Positions 56,501 through 64,000 of a stretch of DNA of 64,000 bases are shown piece by piece (position 1 is the stretch's first letter; each line of letters begins with the position of its first letter). Source of the DNA: JAGTVG01 sp964543195 (GTDB lineage Bacteria; Bacteroidota; Bacteroidia; Cytophagales; Cyclobacteriaceae); assembly GCA_964543195.1 (NCBI GenBank), contig CAZIXF010000001.1, positions 124,001 through 188,000 on the forward strand, in the 5' to 3' direction. A program made the position numbers and the translations under genes. A model generated the notes under the pieces. It did no database searches. It saw only the letters and a list, made by a program, of their open reading frames with translations, and had not been told where the DNA came from.

Positions 56501-57034
56501 CCTGTAGAAGCCCAGTTTGCCCCGGTAAATGGCATGGTCAGCGGTGATTTTAACCGGGATGGGGAATATGATATTCTGATGGTCGGGAATGATCACAGCA
56601 CTGAATTGTTTTCAGGGAAACACGATGCCTTTATCGGACTGGTGCTGGCCGGGGATGGCAGGGGGAATTTTGAGCCGGTCTCTGTGGACAAGAGCGGGTT
56701 CTTTATCGATGGCGATGCCAAAGCGCTTGTGAATATAACAGGTGCCGGGGGAGGACCCTTATATATTGCCTCCCAGAACAGCGATTCGCTGAAAATATTC
56801 AGGAATACGGACCATACGACCGAAATGCAAACCATATATCCTGAACCCTCCGAATACAAGGCATTGATTGAATATAAAGACGGTAAAACCGAATACAGGG
56901 AATTCTATTATGGCTCTTCCTATCTATCCCATCCCAGCCGGGCTTTGTATCTACATAGCGATCGGGTCGCCCGGTTGGTTTTTTACGATTATCAGGGAAA
57001 AGAGAGAGTAATTTTATTAAATTCACGTGATTGA
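53528..57034 (+). CDS. CRTAC1-type VCBS/ASPIC repeat lipoprotein 1
   Basis: A 1168-residue surface or periplasmic lipoprotein with lipobox LFSC (Cys20), starting at ATG 53528 (a TTG one codon earlier is less likely). It carries about 14 calcium-binding FG-GAP/VCBS motifs of the DxNxDGxxD kind, for example DFNRDGLND and DINQDGWPD. These lie in two propeller-like regions, residues about 60-460 and 640-1040, separated by an ASPIC/UnbV domain near 517-590 (WHEHNPSRGYISFSDP). Proteins of this kind often accompany SusCD systems and may bind extracellular ligands or glycans; no enzyme activity is known. It is the first gene of the sulfotransferase-containing unit. A paralogue is at the window end. 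Confidence 0.92.
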   Translation: MKYSVASYLIFITVLSLFSCSRDKELFSLLPSEKTGIGFINTIPENDTFNIFIHEYIYNGGGVGIGDFNRDGLNDVLFTGNIVDNKLYLNRGNLEFQDVSAEAGIEMPGQWSSGIAVVDINQDGWPDIYITATFREDGRKRRNRLFINQGLNEEGIPLFKDAAEEWGIADEGHSTNAVFFDYDLDGDLDLYVLTNVMIISRTQQLEDRVRDGTSETNDRLYRNNGNGTFTDVSEEAGILTEGFGLGIAIRDFNNDRYPDVYISNDFITNDVFWMNNGDGTFTNRIAELMKHQSFASMGNDAADFNNDGYTDMFTLDMLPTQQYRVKQMYMGTNYRMDEIIMERGYEPQYMRNMMQVNNAARSFSEISQVAGVEDTDWTWSVLFADYDNDGLNDISFTNGFPRDITDHDFTHFRRSLVSSFMDTLEILSHCPTFKSSNYFYKNRGDYRYDEVTDEWGLKRASYSNGAAFADLDNDGDLDFVTNNINDPAFVYENKADKIHDRRHWIKFRLKGEQKNRDGFGARIKIRTSEGVQWHEHNPSRGYISFSDPVIHFGLGTAETIDSLWIFWPTGKSESITGLKADTVYLLDESNAEYRDLALFPRSEKTIFMEEGVPAIQSFIHHDKKFLDFAIQLLMPHRLSQEGPGIAVGDINGDGLEDFFTGNGRGASGIFFLQNSEGEFIKRSLKDTVDSEDTGVLLFDADNDNDLDLYIVSGSSEFKAHSRNFQDRLYLNDGTGNFHYDPDALPEIRISGSVVSAADFDRDGDLDLFVGGRQVPQSYPLPEKSLLLLNEGGKFVDVTEEYCPEMLSLGMVTTALWTDFDQDGWIDLIVTGDWMPVTLFRNNGDGFTNVTARMGMNNTRGWWNSITAVDFDKDGDMDYILGNQGLNNKYGPVEGHPLNVLARDFNNNGVVDNIISSWREGDYYPVHLKNDIDRQIPYFRKKYPEFRNYSLLTTEEIFADEDMEGVYEAEADIFESILIENENGNRFKWRALPVEAQFAPVNGMVSGDFNRDGEYDILMVGNDHSTELFSGKHDAFIGLVLAGDGRGNFEPVSVDKSGFFIDGDAKALVNITGAGGGPLYIASQNSDSLKIFRNTDHTTEMQTIYPEPSEYKALIEYKDGKTEYREFYYGSSYLSHPSRALYLHSDRVARLVFYDYQGKERVILLNSRD

Positions 57035-57072
57035 AGTGAGTATCCTTTAAATTACCTGTAAAGAGCCTGAGG

Positions 57073-58467
57073 ATGATTAAACCATTCAGATCAATTTATT
57101 CAGTTAGTTCCCTGCCCTATTTGCTGCTTTTTTTTCATAGCCTGATACTGTTTCAGGCCTGTACCAGCAAGATCCGGATAAAAAACCCCGAATTAAACGT
57201 CCGGAATGCCTTACAGGCATCTATCCGTTTTGAAACTTCCGGACAGGCCGGAGCAGCAATCGAATACCGCGAAACCGGTTCCACAGATATAAAAAAGAAG
57301 TTTTCTGAATCAGAAGGTCAGGATCATCATCTCACATTATTCAAGCTCGAACCCAATACAGGATATTCCTACCGTATCCGTTGTTTTTCCGGTTCAGATA
57401 CAGTGATTTCGGAAGCGAACAGCTTTAAGACTCCGCCTCTTCCTGTCACCTTTTCCCGGCTTAATGTGACCATTGATTCCGGGCATGTTTTTGATGGATA
57501 TATCTTGTTGCGAAAAGCGGAAGATCCTGCTATTCAGTTCATGATCGACCAGACCGGGGCGCCGGTATGGTACCATGCATACGATACGGCGGTTTCCAGG
57601 TTCTATTCATGGACTGACGAAAACACTATTCTGTCACTTAAGGACGAAGATCTTATACAGGAGCTTGACCTTCACAGCAATATCCTGTTTGAACTCGGGA
57701 GGGGTGAAAAAGGATTCACCGATCCCCTTCACCATGAGATCATCAAAGACGGTAGCGGGAACATCCATTCTCTCACCAGGAATATGAAGCTGTTTGATCT
57801 GAGTGAGCGGGGAGGATTGGAGAAGGACACTATTTTTGGTGACGGGATACTTGTTCTGGATTCCACCGGACAAAAAATCTGGGAATGGGATATATACGAA
57901 TTCGAAGATCCCTTGGAAGATCCCCGTATCGATCGGATGAAAAAAGACTGGTCTCATGGCAATTCACTGGACATCGATACAGATGGGCATTACCTGGTTT
58001 CCTTCCGCAATTTTCACCAGGTCTGGAAAATTCATTCCGGCACGGGCGAAATAATCTGGAAGCTGGGAATGGACGGGGATTTCGACCTCGATGAAGATGA
58101 GATCTTCCTCAGCCAACACACGGCACATATCAACAGGTTCGGAGAACTGATGATCTTTGACAATGGGGGCCCGGAGAGGATGTATTCCAGGGCCATATCG
58201 TTCAGGATTATGGGAAAAGGAAAATACCGGCCGGGAAAGATCAAGTTAAGGCTTCCCGGTGAATTATATTCCTTTAAGGAGGGTAGCGCTTATTTGATCG
58301 ATGATGAAAAAATCCTGTTCTGCAGCTCCCGCACCAATAACCAGGTCATCACCAACCTGAAGGGGGACATACTCTGGCAATTACGGTCATCGGATTCGTT
58401 TTACAGGGCATATTATATTCCGGAGATCCCGGCATTCGACGACCAACCCATTCATGAAATTCTATGA
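57073..58467 (+). CDS. arylsulfotransferase-like (ASST) lipoprotein
   Basis: A 464-residue lipoprotein with lipobox LFQAC (Cys30). After a fibronectin-III-like domain (about 40-125, LEPNTGYSYRIRCFSG), it has a six-bladed propeller of the arylsulfotransferase type. PAPS-independent ASSTs move sulfate between aryl compounds through a sulfo-histidine. Candidate active His residues are in DPLHHEIIKDGSGNIHSL (about 217-234), DWSHGNSLDID (about 295) and LSQHTAHINRFGE (about 347), the last matching the usual QH word. The gene overlaps the CHR transporter by ATGA, so translation is coupled. The substrate is unknown. Confidence 0.85.
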   Translation: MIKPFRSIYSVSSLPYLLLFFHSLILFQACTSKIRIKNPELNVRNALQASIRFETSGQAGAAIEYRETGSTDIKKKFSESEGQDHHLTLFKLEPNTGYSYRIRCFSGSDTVISEANSFKTPPLPVTFSRLNVTIDSGHVFDGYILLRKAEDPAIQFMIDQTGAPVWYHAYDTAVSRFYSWTDENTILSLKDEDLIQELDLHSNILFELGRGEKGFTDPLHHEIIKDGSGNIHSLTRNMKLFDLSERGGLEKDTIFGDGILVLDSTGQKIWEWDIYEFEDPLEDPRIDRMKKDWSHGNSLDIDTDGHYLVSFRNFHQVWKIHSGTGEIIWKLGMDGDFDLDEDEIFLSQHTAHINRFGELMIFDNGGPERMYSRAISFRIMGKGKYRPGKIKLRLPGELYSFKEGSAYLIDDEKILFCSSRTNNQVITNLKGDILWQLRSSDSFYRAYYIPEIPAFDDQPIHEIL

Positions 58468-59702
58468 GAGAGGGTCAGCCATCATCCCAGGAGACCGGGC
58501 TACTGTACCTCTTCGGCAAATTCCTCAAGATCGGGTCCATTGCATTCGGAGGATTTATGGCGCTTATTTCCATTGTCCAGCGAGAACTGGTTGAAAAGGA
58601 TAAAAAGGCAGACAACACCACTATTCTGGATGGGATCTCAATTGCCAGTATCCTGCCCGGACCGGTGGCTGTGAACTTGATCACTTTTCTCGGGTATAAA
58701 TTAAAGGGTCTGAAAGGGGGATTGATCAGCATGCTGGCTGTTACCATCCCGTCATTCATCCTGATTCTGGTCTTATCGATCATATATTTCCATTTTGGGA
58801 ATGTAAAGGAGTTGAATGATTTTTTTGACGGTGTATTACCGGCTGTGGCAGCCATCATTTTGTCAGTTTCCATAGGGATGACCCGGAAAAATATCCGGGA
58901 CTGGAGACAATATATCATGGCTGCAACCGCACTGGCACTGGTATTTTTTGTGGGTGGGTTTTTTATTACCCTGATCATCGTACTTTCCGGCGGAATACTG
59001 GGAAGGGTACTCTTTTTCGATGCAAAAACGGCAAAAGAGGATAGGAAAAAAGGAGAAGATTCTTTTTTTACCCTAATAAAAAAAGAGATAATCCTATACC
59101 GCAAGTCTTTGATCATAGGCATATTGGCAGTCGGGGGATTATATTTCATTCCTTTGATCTTTAAATCCTGGCTGCCAGAATACATCATGCAACTTCATTC
59201 CTTACTTTTTACCATAGGTGGCGTAAGCGTTACCCTATTCGGGGGTGGATATGTTTTTATTCCCCTGTTGCAGGAACTGGTGGTAGATAAACTGCATTGG
59301 CTTACGGCTACAGAATTCATAGATGGTATTGCTCTGGGGCAGGTGACCCCTGGCCCGATCATGATCAGCGCCACCTTTATTGGGTATAAGGTGGCTGGTA
59401 TAGCCGGAGCTGTTGTAGGAACCATTGCCATATTCCTGCCACCGGGGTTGGTGATCATGGCCTGTGCCCGCTTTATCGATTTTTTCAAGCAGTCGGCTGC
59501 CATAAGGGCCATTTTCAAAGGTATTCACCCCGTGGTGATCGGTATGATATTCGCTGCCTGTTTAATAATAATGCAGGGCATGCCACATGATATGCTGCAT
59601 TTTAGTATCTTTATTCTCTCATTTGTATTGGTGTTTTTTGTAAAACTGGATTTATTGATCATCATCCCGGCAGCAGGATTGATTGGATTATTGTTTAGCT
59701 GA
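58464..59702 (+). CDS. CHR-family (chromate/sulfate) transporter
   Basis: A 412-residue inner-membrane transporter of the CHR (ChrA) family in the full-length two-domain form. The first CHR domain has FGGFMALISIVQRELVEKD and SILPGPVAVNLITFLGYK. The second has FGGGYVFIPLLQELVVDK and GLALGQVTPGP-type IALGQVTPGPIMISATFIG. Both carry 5-6 helices. Known members export chromate, an analogue of sulfate. Here it sits between an ASST-like and a PAPS-type sulfotransferase, overlapping the first by 4 bp and 3 bp before the second. A role in sulfate or sulfonate movement is therefore more likely than chromate resistance; this is inferred. Confidence 0.9.
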   Translation: MREGQPSSQETGLLYLFGKFLKIGSIAFGGFMALISIVQRELVEKDKKADNTTILDGISIASILPGPVAVNLITFLGYKLKGLKGGLISMLAVTIPSFILILVLSIIYFHFGNVKELNDFFDGVLPAVAAIILSVSIGMTRKNIRDWRQYIMAATALALVFFVGGFFITLIIVLSGGILGRVLFFDAKTAKEDRKKGEDSFFTLIKKEIILYRKSLIIGILAVGGLYFIPLIFKSWLPEYIMQLHSLLFTIGGVSVTLFGGGYVFIPLLQELVVDKLHWLTATEFIDGIALGQVTPGPIMISATFIGYKVAGIAGAVVGTIAIFLPPGLVIMACARFIDFFKQSAAIRAIFKGIHPVVIGMIFAACLIIMQGMPHDMLHFSIFILSFVLVFFVKLDLLIIIPAAGLIGLLFS

Positions 59703-59705
59703 TTG

Positions 59706-60749
59706 ATGGATTTATTTGACAAAAAGAATTTTGAGCGTCTGGTCCCGGTTCAGATCATTGGGACTCAGCGTAGCGGTTCCAACCTCTTGCGGCTCATGCT
59801 GAACCAGATCGAGGAGATCTTCGCTCCTCATCCTCCTCATATTTTAACTACTTTTTTTCCTCTCCTTAAGAATCACGGTGATTTAAATGACGATTCGAAT
59901 TTCAGGCAACTGGTTAGAGATGTTTGTGAATATGTGAACCTGAATGCAGTCCCCTGGAAGGATAGTATCCTTGATCCGGATTTTATCTTGTCTCATTGCC
60001 GGGAACGATCACTTTTTGAGATCTACAGGAAAATTTATGAAGTGAATGCAATGCATAAAAAGAAACCCGTCTGGATCAACAAGAGCATGCAGAATGTTTA
60101 TTATATCGATCTGTTTGAAAAAAAGGGGTTTTTTCCCTTGCTGATACACCTGGTGCGTGATGGGAGGGATGTGAGTTTATCCTTCAAGCGTACCATCGTG
60201 GGTGAAAAACATATATACCATCTGGCAAACCAGTGGAAAAATGACCAGGAAATAGCCGATTATTATGTGAAGAGATATGGTCCTGCCAGGGCCATAAGGA
60301 TACGGTATGAAGATCTTCTTGACGATCCGGCCGGTGAGATCAGGAAAATATGTTCTTTTTTGAATGTTCCCTATTCCGACCGCGTATTCAATTATTATAA
60401 TTCCGATGAATCCTGGCTTGCCGCAAAATCAGGGGAAATGTGGGTTAATCTGGTAAAACCCATAATCAGGGATAATTATAATAAATACAGGTCGGGGTTG
60501 GATCGCTCTGAGATCGAGATCTTTGAGGCCATTGCTGCAAATTTATTGCAGGACTATGGTTATCATGTCGAAACTGACCTTAACGGGCAGAATTATACTT
60601 TTTCGGAAGAAGAGATACAGCGTTTTCATCAGTTGAATGAGCAATTCAAAAAGGAGGTAATGGCAAAAGCTTCTCCCGGGGAACTGCAGAAACGGATAGG
60701 ACAACAGCAGCTGATTTCATCCATTAAAGAACGTATCGGGATTTCCTGA
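59706..60749 (+). CDS. PAPS-type sulfotransferase
   Basis: A 347-residue cytoplasmic sulfotransferase that uses PAPS. The 5'-phosphosulfate loop is IIGTQRSGSNLLRLML (about 17-32). The 3'-phosphate site is LVRDGRDVSLSFKR, near 150. RIRYEDLLDDPAGEIRKICSFL near 200 is the standard third motif. The catalytic base is probably in the HPPH stretch near 41. The start used is ATG 59706; a TTG one codon earlier directly abuts the CHR stop. It is the last gene of the four-gene unit. The acceptor, a glycan, lipid or small molecule, is not identifiable. Confidence 0.92.
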   Translation: MDLFDKKNFERLVPVQIIGTQRSGSNLLRLMLNQIEEIFAPHPPHILTTFFPLLKNHGDLNDDSNFRQLVRDVCEYVNLNAVPWKDSILDPDFILSHCRERSLFEIYRKIYEVNAMHKKKPVWINKSMQNVYYIDLFEKKGFFPLLIHLVRDGRDVSLSFKRTIVGEKHIYHLANQWKNDQEIADYYVKRYGPARAIRIRYEDLLDDPAGEIRKICSFLNVPYSDRVFNYYNSDESWLAAKSGEMWVNLVKPIIRDNYNKYRSGLDRSEIEIFEAIAANLLQDYGYHVETDLNGQNYTFSEEEIQRFHQLNEQFKKEVMAKASPGELQKRIGQQQLISSIKERIGIS

Positions 60750-60761
60750 TGCGACTCCGTT

Positions 60762-60797
60762 TAAATCACCGGATAAATAAAGTCAAATGGTGATTTA
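60762..60797. terminator. 9-bp inverted repeat behind the sulfotransferase
   Basis: TAAATCACC (60762-60770) and GGTGATTTA (60789-60797) are perfect inverted copies with an 18-nt loop. The position fits an operon end, but no T-run follows. Confidence 0.4.
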
Positions 60798-60924
60798 TAG
60801 CCGGAAATACAAAGGGGCAACAGATCAAAAATTATTTTCCTGTCATCTGATCGGAATTCTGTTTTTATTTCCTAAATTTCGAGCAATTTTAATAATAAAT
60901 TTCAGGTAATCAACCTTAAAGATC

Positions 60925-61818
60925 ATGGTCTGTATTAGGATTTTTCGTTATTCTTTTATCCTGATTATCCTGCTGATTTATCTGCCAATGATCGCTTCAG
61001 CACAAAATCAAAACGATTCCACGGAGGAGTATATGGTAAGGACCAAAGATGGCAATGAATTCAGGGGCCATATGGTCTCTGAGGATAACGACAAAATAAT
61101 TCTGAGAACTAAAAATATGGGAGAGATCACCATCAATAAATCCGATATAAAGGAAATTGAGTCGATAAAAGAAGGCCAGATCAGGGGTGACGAAGTGTGG
61201 CTTGAAAACCCGCAGGCAACCCGATATTTTTTCTCACCTAACGGCTATGGCTTAAAAAGGGGTGAAGGATATTATCAGAACGTTTGGGTGCTATGGAACC
61301 AGGTTGCGGTGGGGGTAACCGATAATTTTTCACTGGGTGGTGGAATGATCCCGCTTTTCCTTTTTGCCGGCACTTCTACTCCTGTATGGCTTACTCCAAA
61401 GTTGTCAATTCCCGTTTCACGGGATAAATTCAATCTTGGTGCAGGGGGATTGATCGGAACTGTGCTGGGCGAAGATAATGGTTCTTTTGGTATACTATAT
61501 GGAATTGCAACTCTGGGCTCAAGGGACAAGAATGTAAGCTTTGGCATGGGTTATGGTTACGCAGGGGGAGATTGGGCTACCTCCCCGCTTTTTAATATAA
61601 ACGGCATGTTCCGGATCAGCCGGCAGACGTATCTGCTTACTGAAAATTATGTGGTTGGAATCGAAGGGGACTTAAACGGAGTAATTTCATTGGGAGGTCG
61701 TAGCATGATCGGGTCGGTCGGTCTGGATTACGGTTTGTTCATTCCATTTTCACCCGACATGGATTCCTTTATTGCCCTTCCATGGCTGGGATTCACGGTT
61801 CCTTTTGGGAAAAAGTAA
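60925..61818 (+). CDS. outer-membrane barrel protein with N-terminal LSm-like domain
   Basis: A 297-residue exported protein. A signal peptide ends near ASAQ (residue 27). Residues 35-80 resemble small beta domains at the start of Bacteroidota envelope proteins (YMVRTKDGNEFRGHMVS - IILRTKNMGEITINKSDI). The rest alternates glycine- and aromatic-rich strands (SLGGGMIPLFLFAG, VSFGMGYGYAGGDW, ISLGGRSMIG). The final LPWLGFTVPFGKK suggests an 8-12-strand outer-membrane barrel, although the last residue is not aromatic. Function unknown. It is transcribed apart from the preceding operon. Confidence 0.78.
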   Translation: MVCIRIFRYSFILIILLIYLPMIASAQNQNDSTEEYMVRTKDGNEFRGHMVSEDNDKIILRTKNMGEITINKSDIKEIESIKEGQIRGDEVWLENPQATRYFFSPNGYGLKRGEGYYQNVWVLWNQVAVGVTDNFSLGGGMIPLFLFAGTSTPVWLTPKLSIPVSRDKFNLGAGGLIGTVLGEDNGSFGILYGIATLGSRDKNVSFGMGYGYAGGDWATSPLFNINGMFRISRQTYLLTENYVVGIEGDLNGVISLGGRSMIGSVGLDYGLFIPFSPDMDSFIALPWLGFTVPFGKK

Positions 61819-61927
61819 ACTTCTTCAAAATTGTTTTTCGGGCAGGCCGGAAATGTTTACTAAAAGGGTAAATATGAGGAAAATTACGTAGAATGGTCAC
61901 AACCGTCAAAAATTATTCATGGTTCAA

Positions 61928-64000
61928 TTACTGAATAATATTACCGGAAAAATCATATTGAATAAGTGAATCATATTCCTCCGGCACATATAAATATCCC
62001 GGGCACTGGGAAAGAAAAGAGCTTCCACAGTACACTTCAAAAACCTTTTTCTCTTTTCCGCTATATAATTCAGCCCGCGCTGTCCGGGTTGTGGTTTTTA
62101 CCGGCCTTAAGGTATGTTCAAATTCAAAAACTTTCAGGCTATCCTGATTCTGAGATGCTATGACCAGGCTCTGGTTATCATTTAGGGGTAATTTGACAAT
62201 TGCTTTTCCATTCCCCGGTACAAAGAATCCGCTTTCCCGGTATTTAACCGTTTTAAAATTGCCATTGCCGGTATTGATCAGTAAGAGACCGTTCAATGCA
62301 TCATATCTTCCCCAGAATACATTGCTACCGAAATCGTTACCCACCAAAAGTACATCCATGAGGCCGTCTTCGTTGAAATCATGTGTGAGCATTCCGAATA
62401 CGGGTGCAAACTGGGCTTCTGCAGGCAGATCCCTGATCCTGAACTTACCATTCCCCAGATTTTCAAGGTAGCTGCTTTTCAGATGTTTCGCATTCAGCTT
62501 CAATGCCATTTCATGTTCTTCTTCATTGAACAATCCCTCCATGGTCACATTGCTGTATCCTTCATAATTCTGCATGCGGGGTCTGAGATAAAGCATCTGT
62601 TTGAGCATATCCATCCATGAATGGGAAGGATATAATCTTCTCTCTCCATCCATTCCGGCATAATAACTTCCCAAAACTACCTCGTAAGTTCCATTATTGT
62701 CAAAATCGGCTGAATACGACACAACGGGTTCATCTACGCTTGCTTTATAATAAGAATTAGTGCCCAGGTTCCCCAGCATGTAATCGATGTCACCGTCATT
62801 ATCGAAATCCGCGCCTGTTATGCTGTTCCACCAGCCGGTCATTTCACCCAGGCCGGTCCTGGAGGTAACATTGATAAGCTTCCCATCTTCATTTTTAAAA
62901 AAAGATGGAGCCATCCATTCTCCGACTATGATCAGATCTACGATCCGGTCGTTATCGAAATCTGTCCACAAGGCATCCGTTATCATGCCGATACTCCTCA
63001 GATCGGGGCAAACTTCATTCGTAACATCAACAAATTGCAGCTTCCCCTTTTCAGATCTGTTTTCCAGGATATAACTGTTCACAGGCTGAGGGTATTTTCC
63101 CGGCATCACTCGTCCACCGACGAAAAGATCAAGGTCTCCGTCACCATCGTAATCGGCGGCCTTGACCGGTAATCCACTGACCGTGAAATCCGGAAGTGCC
63201 CCGGAAGCAAGCGAAAAATTTCCCCGCCCGTCGTTTACATAAAGCCTGTCCTGGTAGGCACGTTCCGATAATTCCTGCTCATAACTCCCGCTTACAATAT
63301 AAAGGTCCAGGTCACCATCCCCGTCGGCATCAAAGAGCAGCGTTCCCAGGTCTTCTTTTTGTTTATCATCATCGGGAGTAAAATATTTTTGTTCAAAGCG
63401 GTTCCCCTGGTTCAGGAAAAAAGTACCGCCATATCCGAGTGAACCTCCGGCAAACAAATCTATGGTACCATTACCGTCGATATCCCCTGCCGATAAGGAA
63501 GGTCCGTATTGTGTAAGTTGATGAGGAAGTGTCGATTGGATATTAAAATCGATGAATACTTCATCCAAATGAAGATATTCCAAACCGTATTTATTATGAG
63601 CGTCTTCGAAATAAAGAGTTTTTTCAGGCCCTGCCGGTATTTTGGTGCTCTCAGCGTCAGTATAACTGATTTCAAGAACCTGATCCGGCTCGATCCGGTA
63701 ATTTCTGCTTTCCTTTCCATCGGGCCAGATTACCCGGAGCGAGTCCACCCTGCATATGGTATCCAGTCCAAAATGGATGACCTGTTCTTGAGAAGAACTG
63801 TATCCACGATAGGGTGAGAATTCAATATACTGTTTTTCCCTACCGTGCCAAAGCGTCATTTTAGCCCCATAACCGGCCGGATTTTTATGGTGGCCATTCA
63901 GTTTTATCCTTAAGTAATGATTTCCTGTACTGGTTGACTCCCTGAGATTATTTCTGAAGATGAAAGCTTCCTCATTAATATTACTGGTAATAATATCCAG
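61928..64000 (-). CDS. CRTAC1-type VCBS/ASPIC repeat protein 2, partial
   Basis: The C-terminal 690 residues of a paralogue of the 53528-57034 protein. The frame is open to the window edge, so the N-terminus lies outside. It begins within the ASPIC/UnbV region (NPAGYGAKMTLWHGREKQY). It continues through seven FG-GAP/VCBS motifs such as DIDGNGTID, DADGDGDLD and DFDNDGDID, with the same C-terminal layout as the first (LVIASQNQDSLKVFEF, then the strand-rich YCGSSFLSQCPGYL). It is on the opposite strand, so it is not part of the sulfotransferase operon. An ATG at 63859 lies inside the domain and is not a start. Confidence 0.92.
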   Translation of the reverse strand: MDIITSNINEEAFIFRNNLRESTSTGNHYLRIKLNGHHKNPAGYGAKMTLWHGREKQYIEFSPYRGYSSSQEQVIHFGLDTICRVDSLRVIWPDGKESRNYRIEPDQVLEISYTDAESTKIPAGPEKTLYFEDAHNKYGLEYLHLDEVFIDFNIQSTLPHQLTQYGPSLSAGDIDGNGTIDLFAGGSLGYGGTFFLNQGNRFEQKYFTPDDDKQKEDLGTLLFDADGDGDLDLYIVSGSYEQELSERAYQDRLYVNDGRGNFSLASGALPDFTVSGLPVKAADYDGDGDLDLFVGGRVMPGKYPQPVNSYILENRSEKGKLQFVDVTNEVCPDLRSIGMITDALWTDFDNDRIVDLIIVGEWMAPSFFKNEDGKLINVTSRTGLGEMTGWWNSITGADFDNDGDIDYMLGNLGTNSYYKASVDEPVVSYSADFDNNGTYEVVLGSYYAGMDGERRLYPSHSWMDMLKQMLYLRPRMQNYEGYSNVTMEGLFNEEEHEMALKLNAKHLKSSYLENLGNGKFRIRDLPAEAQFAPVFGMLTHDFNEDGLMDVLLVGNDFGSNVFWGRYDALNGLLLINTGNGNFKTVKYRESGFFVPGNGKAIVKLPLNDNQSLVIASQNQDSLKVFEFEHTLRPVKTTTRTARAELYSGKEKKVFEVYCGSSFLSQCPGYLYVPEEYDSLIQYDFSGNIIQ

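Overview
This window looks like part of a Bacteroidota chromosome, probably Bacteroidia or a related polysaccharide-degrading lineage. The evidence is two SusC/SusD outer-membrane uptake pairs, lipoproteins with Bacteroidota-style lipoboxes, promoter words resembling the TAnnTTTG/TTTG consensus, no obvious Shine-Dalgarno sites, two CRTAC1-type VCBS/ASPIC repeat proteins, a DUF1593 protein and a type I sulfatase. No rRNA, tRNA, CRISPR array, prophage or intact insertion sequence was seen.

Layout. 0-6 kb: a small membrane-anchored unknown, a sodium:solute symporter, and a full-length cellobiose-phosphorylase-like GH94 gene with one nonsense codon and one frameshift. 6-18 kb: SusC/SusD pair 1 behind a leader hairpin, a YncE-like propeller/phosphoesterase lipoprotein, a TonB receptor, and then short-period repeats. 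18-25 kb: a sulfatase, a lipoprotein, a peroxiredoxin-like protein, a ParE-type toxin-antitoxin pair, and a decayed stretch with palindromic repeats and remnants of a LytTR response regulator and a membrane AraC regulator. 25-36 kb: a small sulfur group (MetZ, OsmC, rhodanese), a PhoD-like phosphatase, a glycosylasparaginase with a twin-arginine signal, a MATE exporter, a DUF1593 hydrolase and several small proteins. 37-46 kb: a membrane phosphoesterase and a TetR-TolC-adaptor-RND efflux operon. 46-61 kb: an alpha/beta hydrolase, a MORN-type protein, SusC/SusD pair 2, then a tight run of CRTAC1 lipoprotein, arylsulfotransferase-like lipoprotein, CHR-family transporter and PAPS-type sulfotransferase. 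61-64 kb: an outer-membrane barrel protein and the C-terminal part of a second CRTAC1 protein that continues past the window end.

How the genes work together. The SusCD pairs, symporter, GH94 enzyme, sulfatase and asparaginase fit a life on complex, partly sulfated glycans or glycoproteins. Transcription units readable from spacing are symporter-GH94, SusC-SusD (twice), propeller/phosphatase-TonB receptor, MetZ-OsmC, TetR-TolC-adaptor-RND (ATGA overlap at the first joint) and CRTAC1-ASST-CHR-sulfotransferase (ATGA overlap at ASST/CHR).

The most unusual signal is not a gene. Several intergenic islands consist of strings of 7- and 8-bp tandem words (for example GTAGGGT, GGATGGA, GTGAAAG, CTAACAC, TGATTTGG). 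They start immediately behind stop codons, mostly with the G/purine-rich strand as the coding strand. Two of them, 9 kb apart and inverted, carry the same modules in largely the same order and share a 19-nt non-repetitive core. A second unusual element is a run of nine words at exact 42-bp spacing followed by a 63-bp-period array; both periods are multiples of 21 bp.
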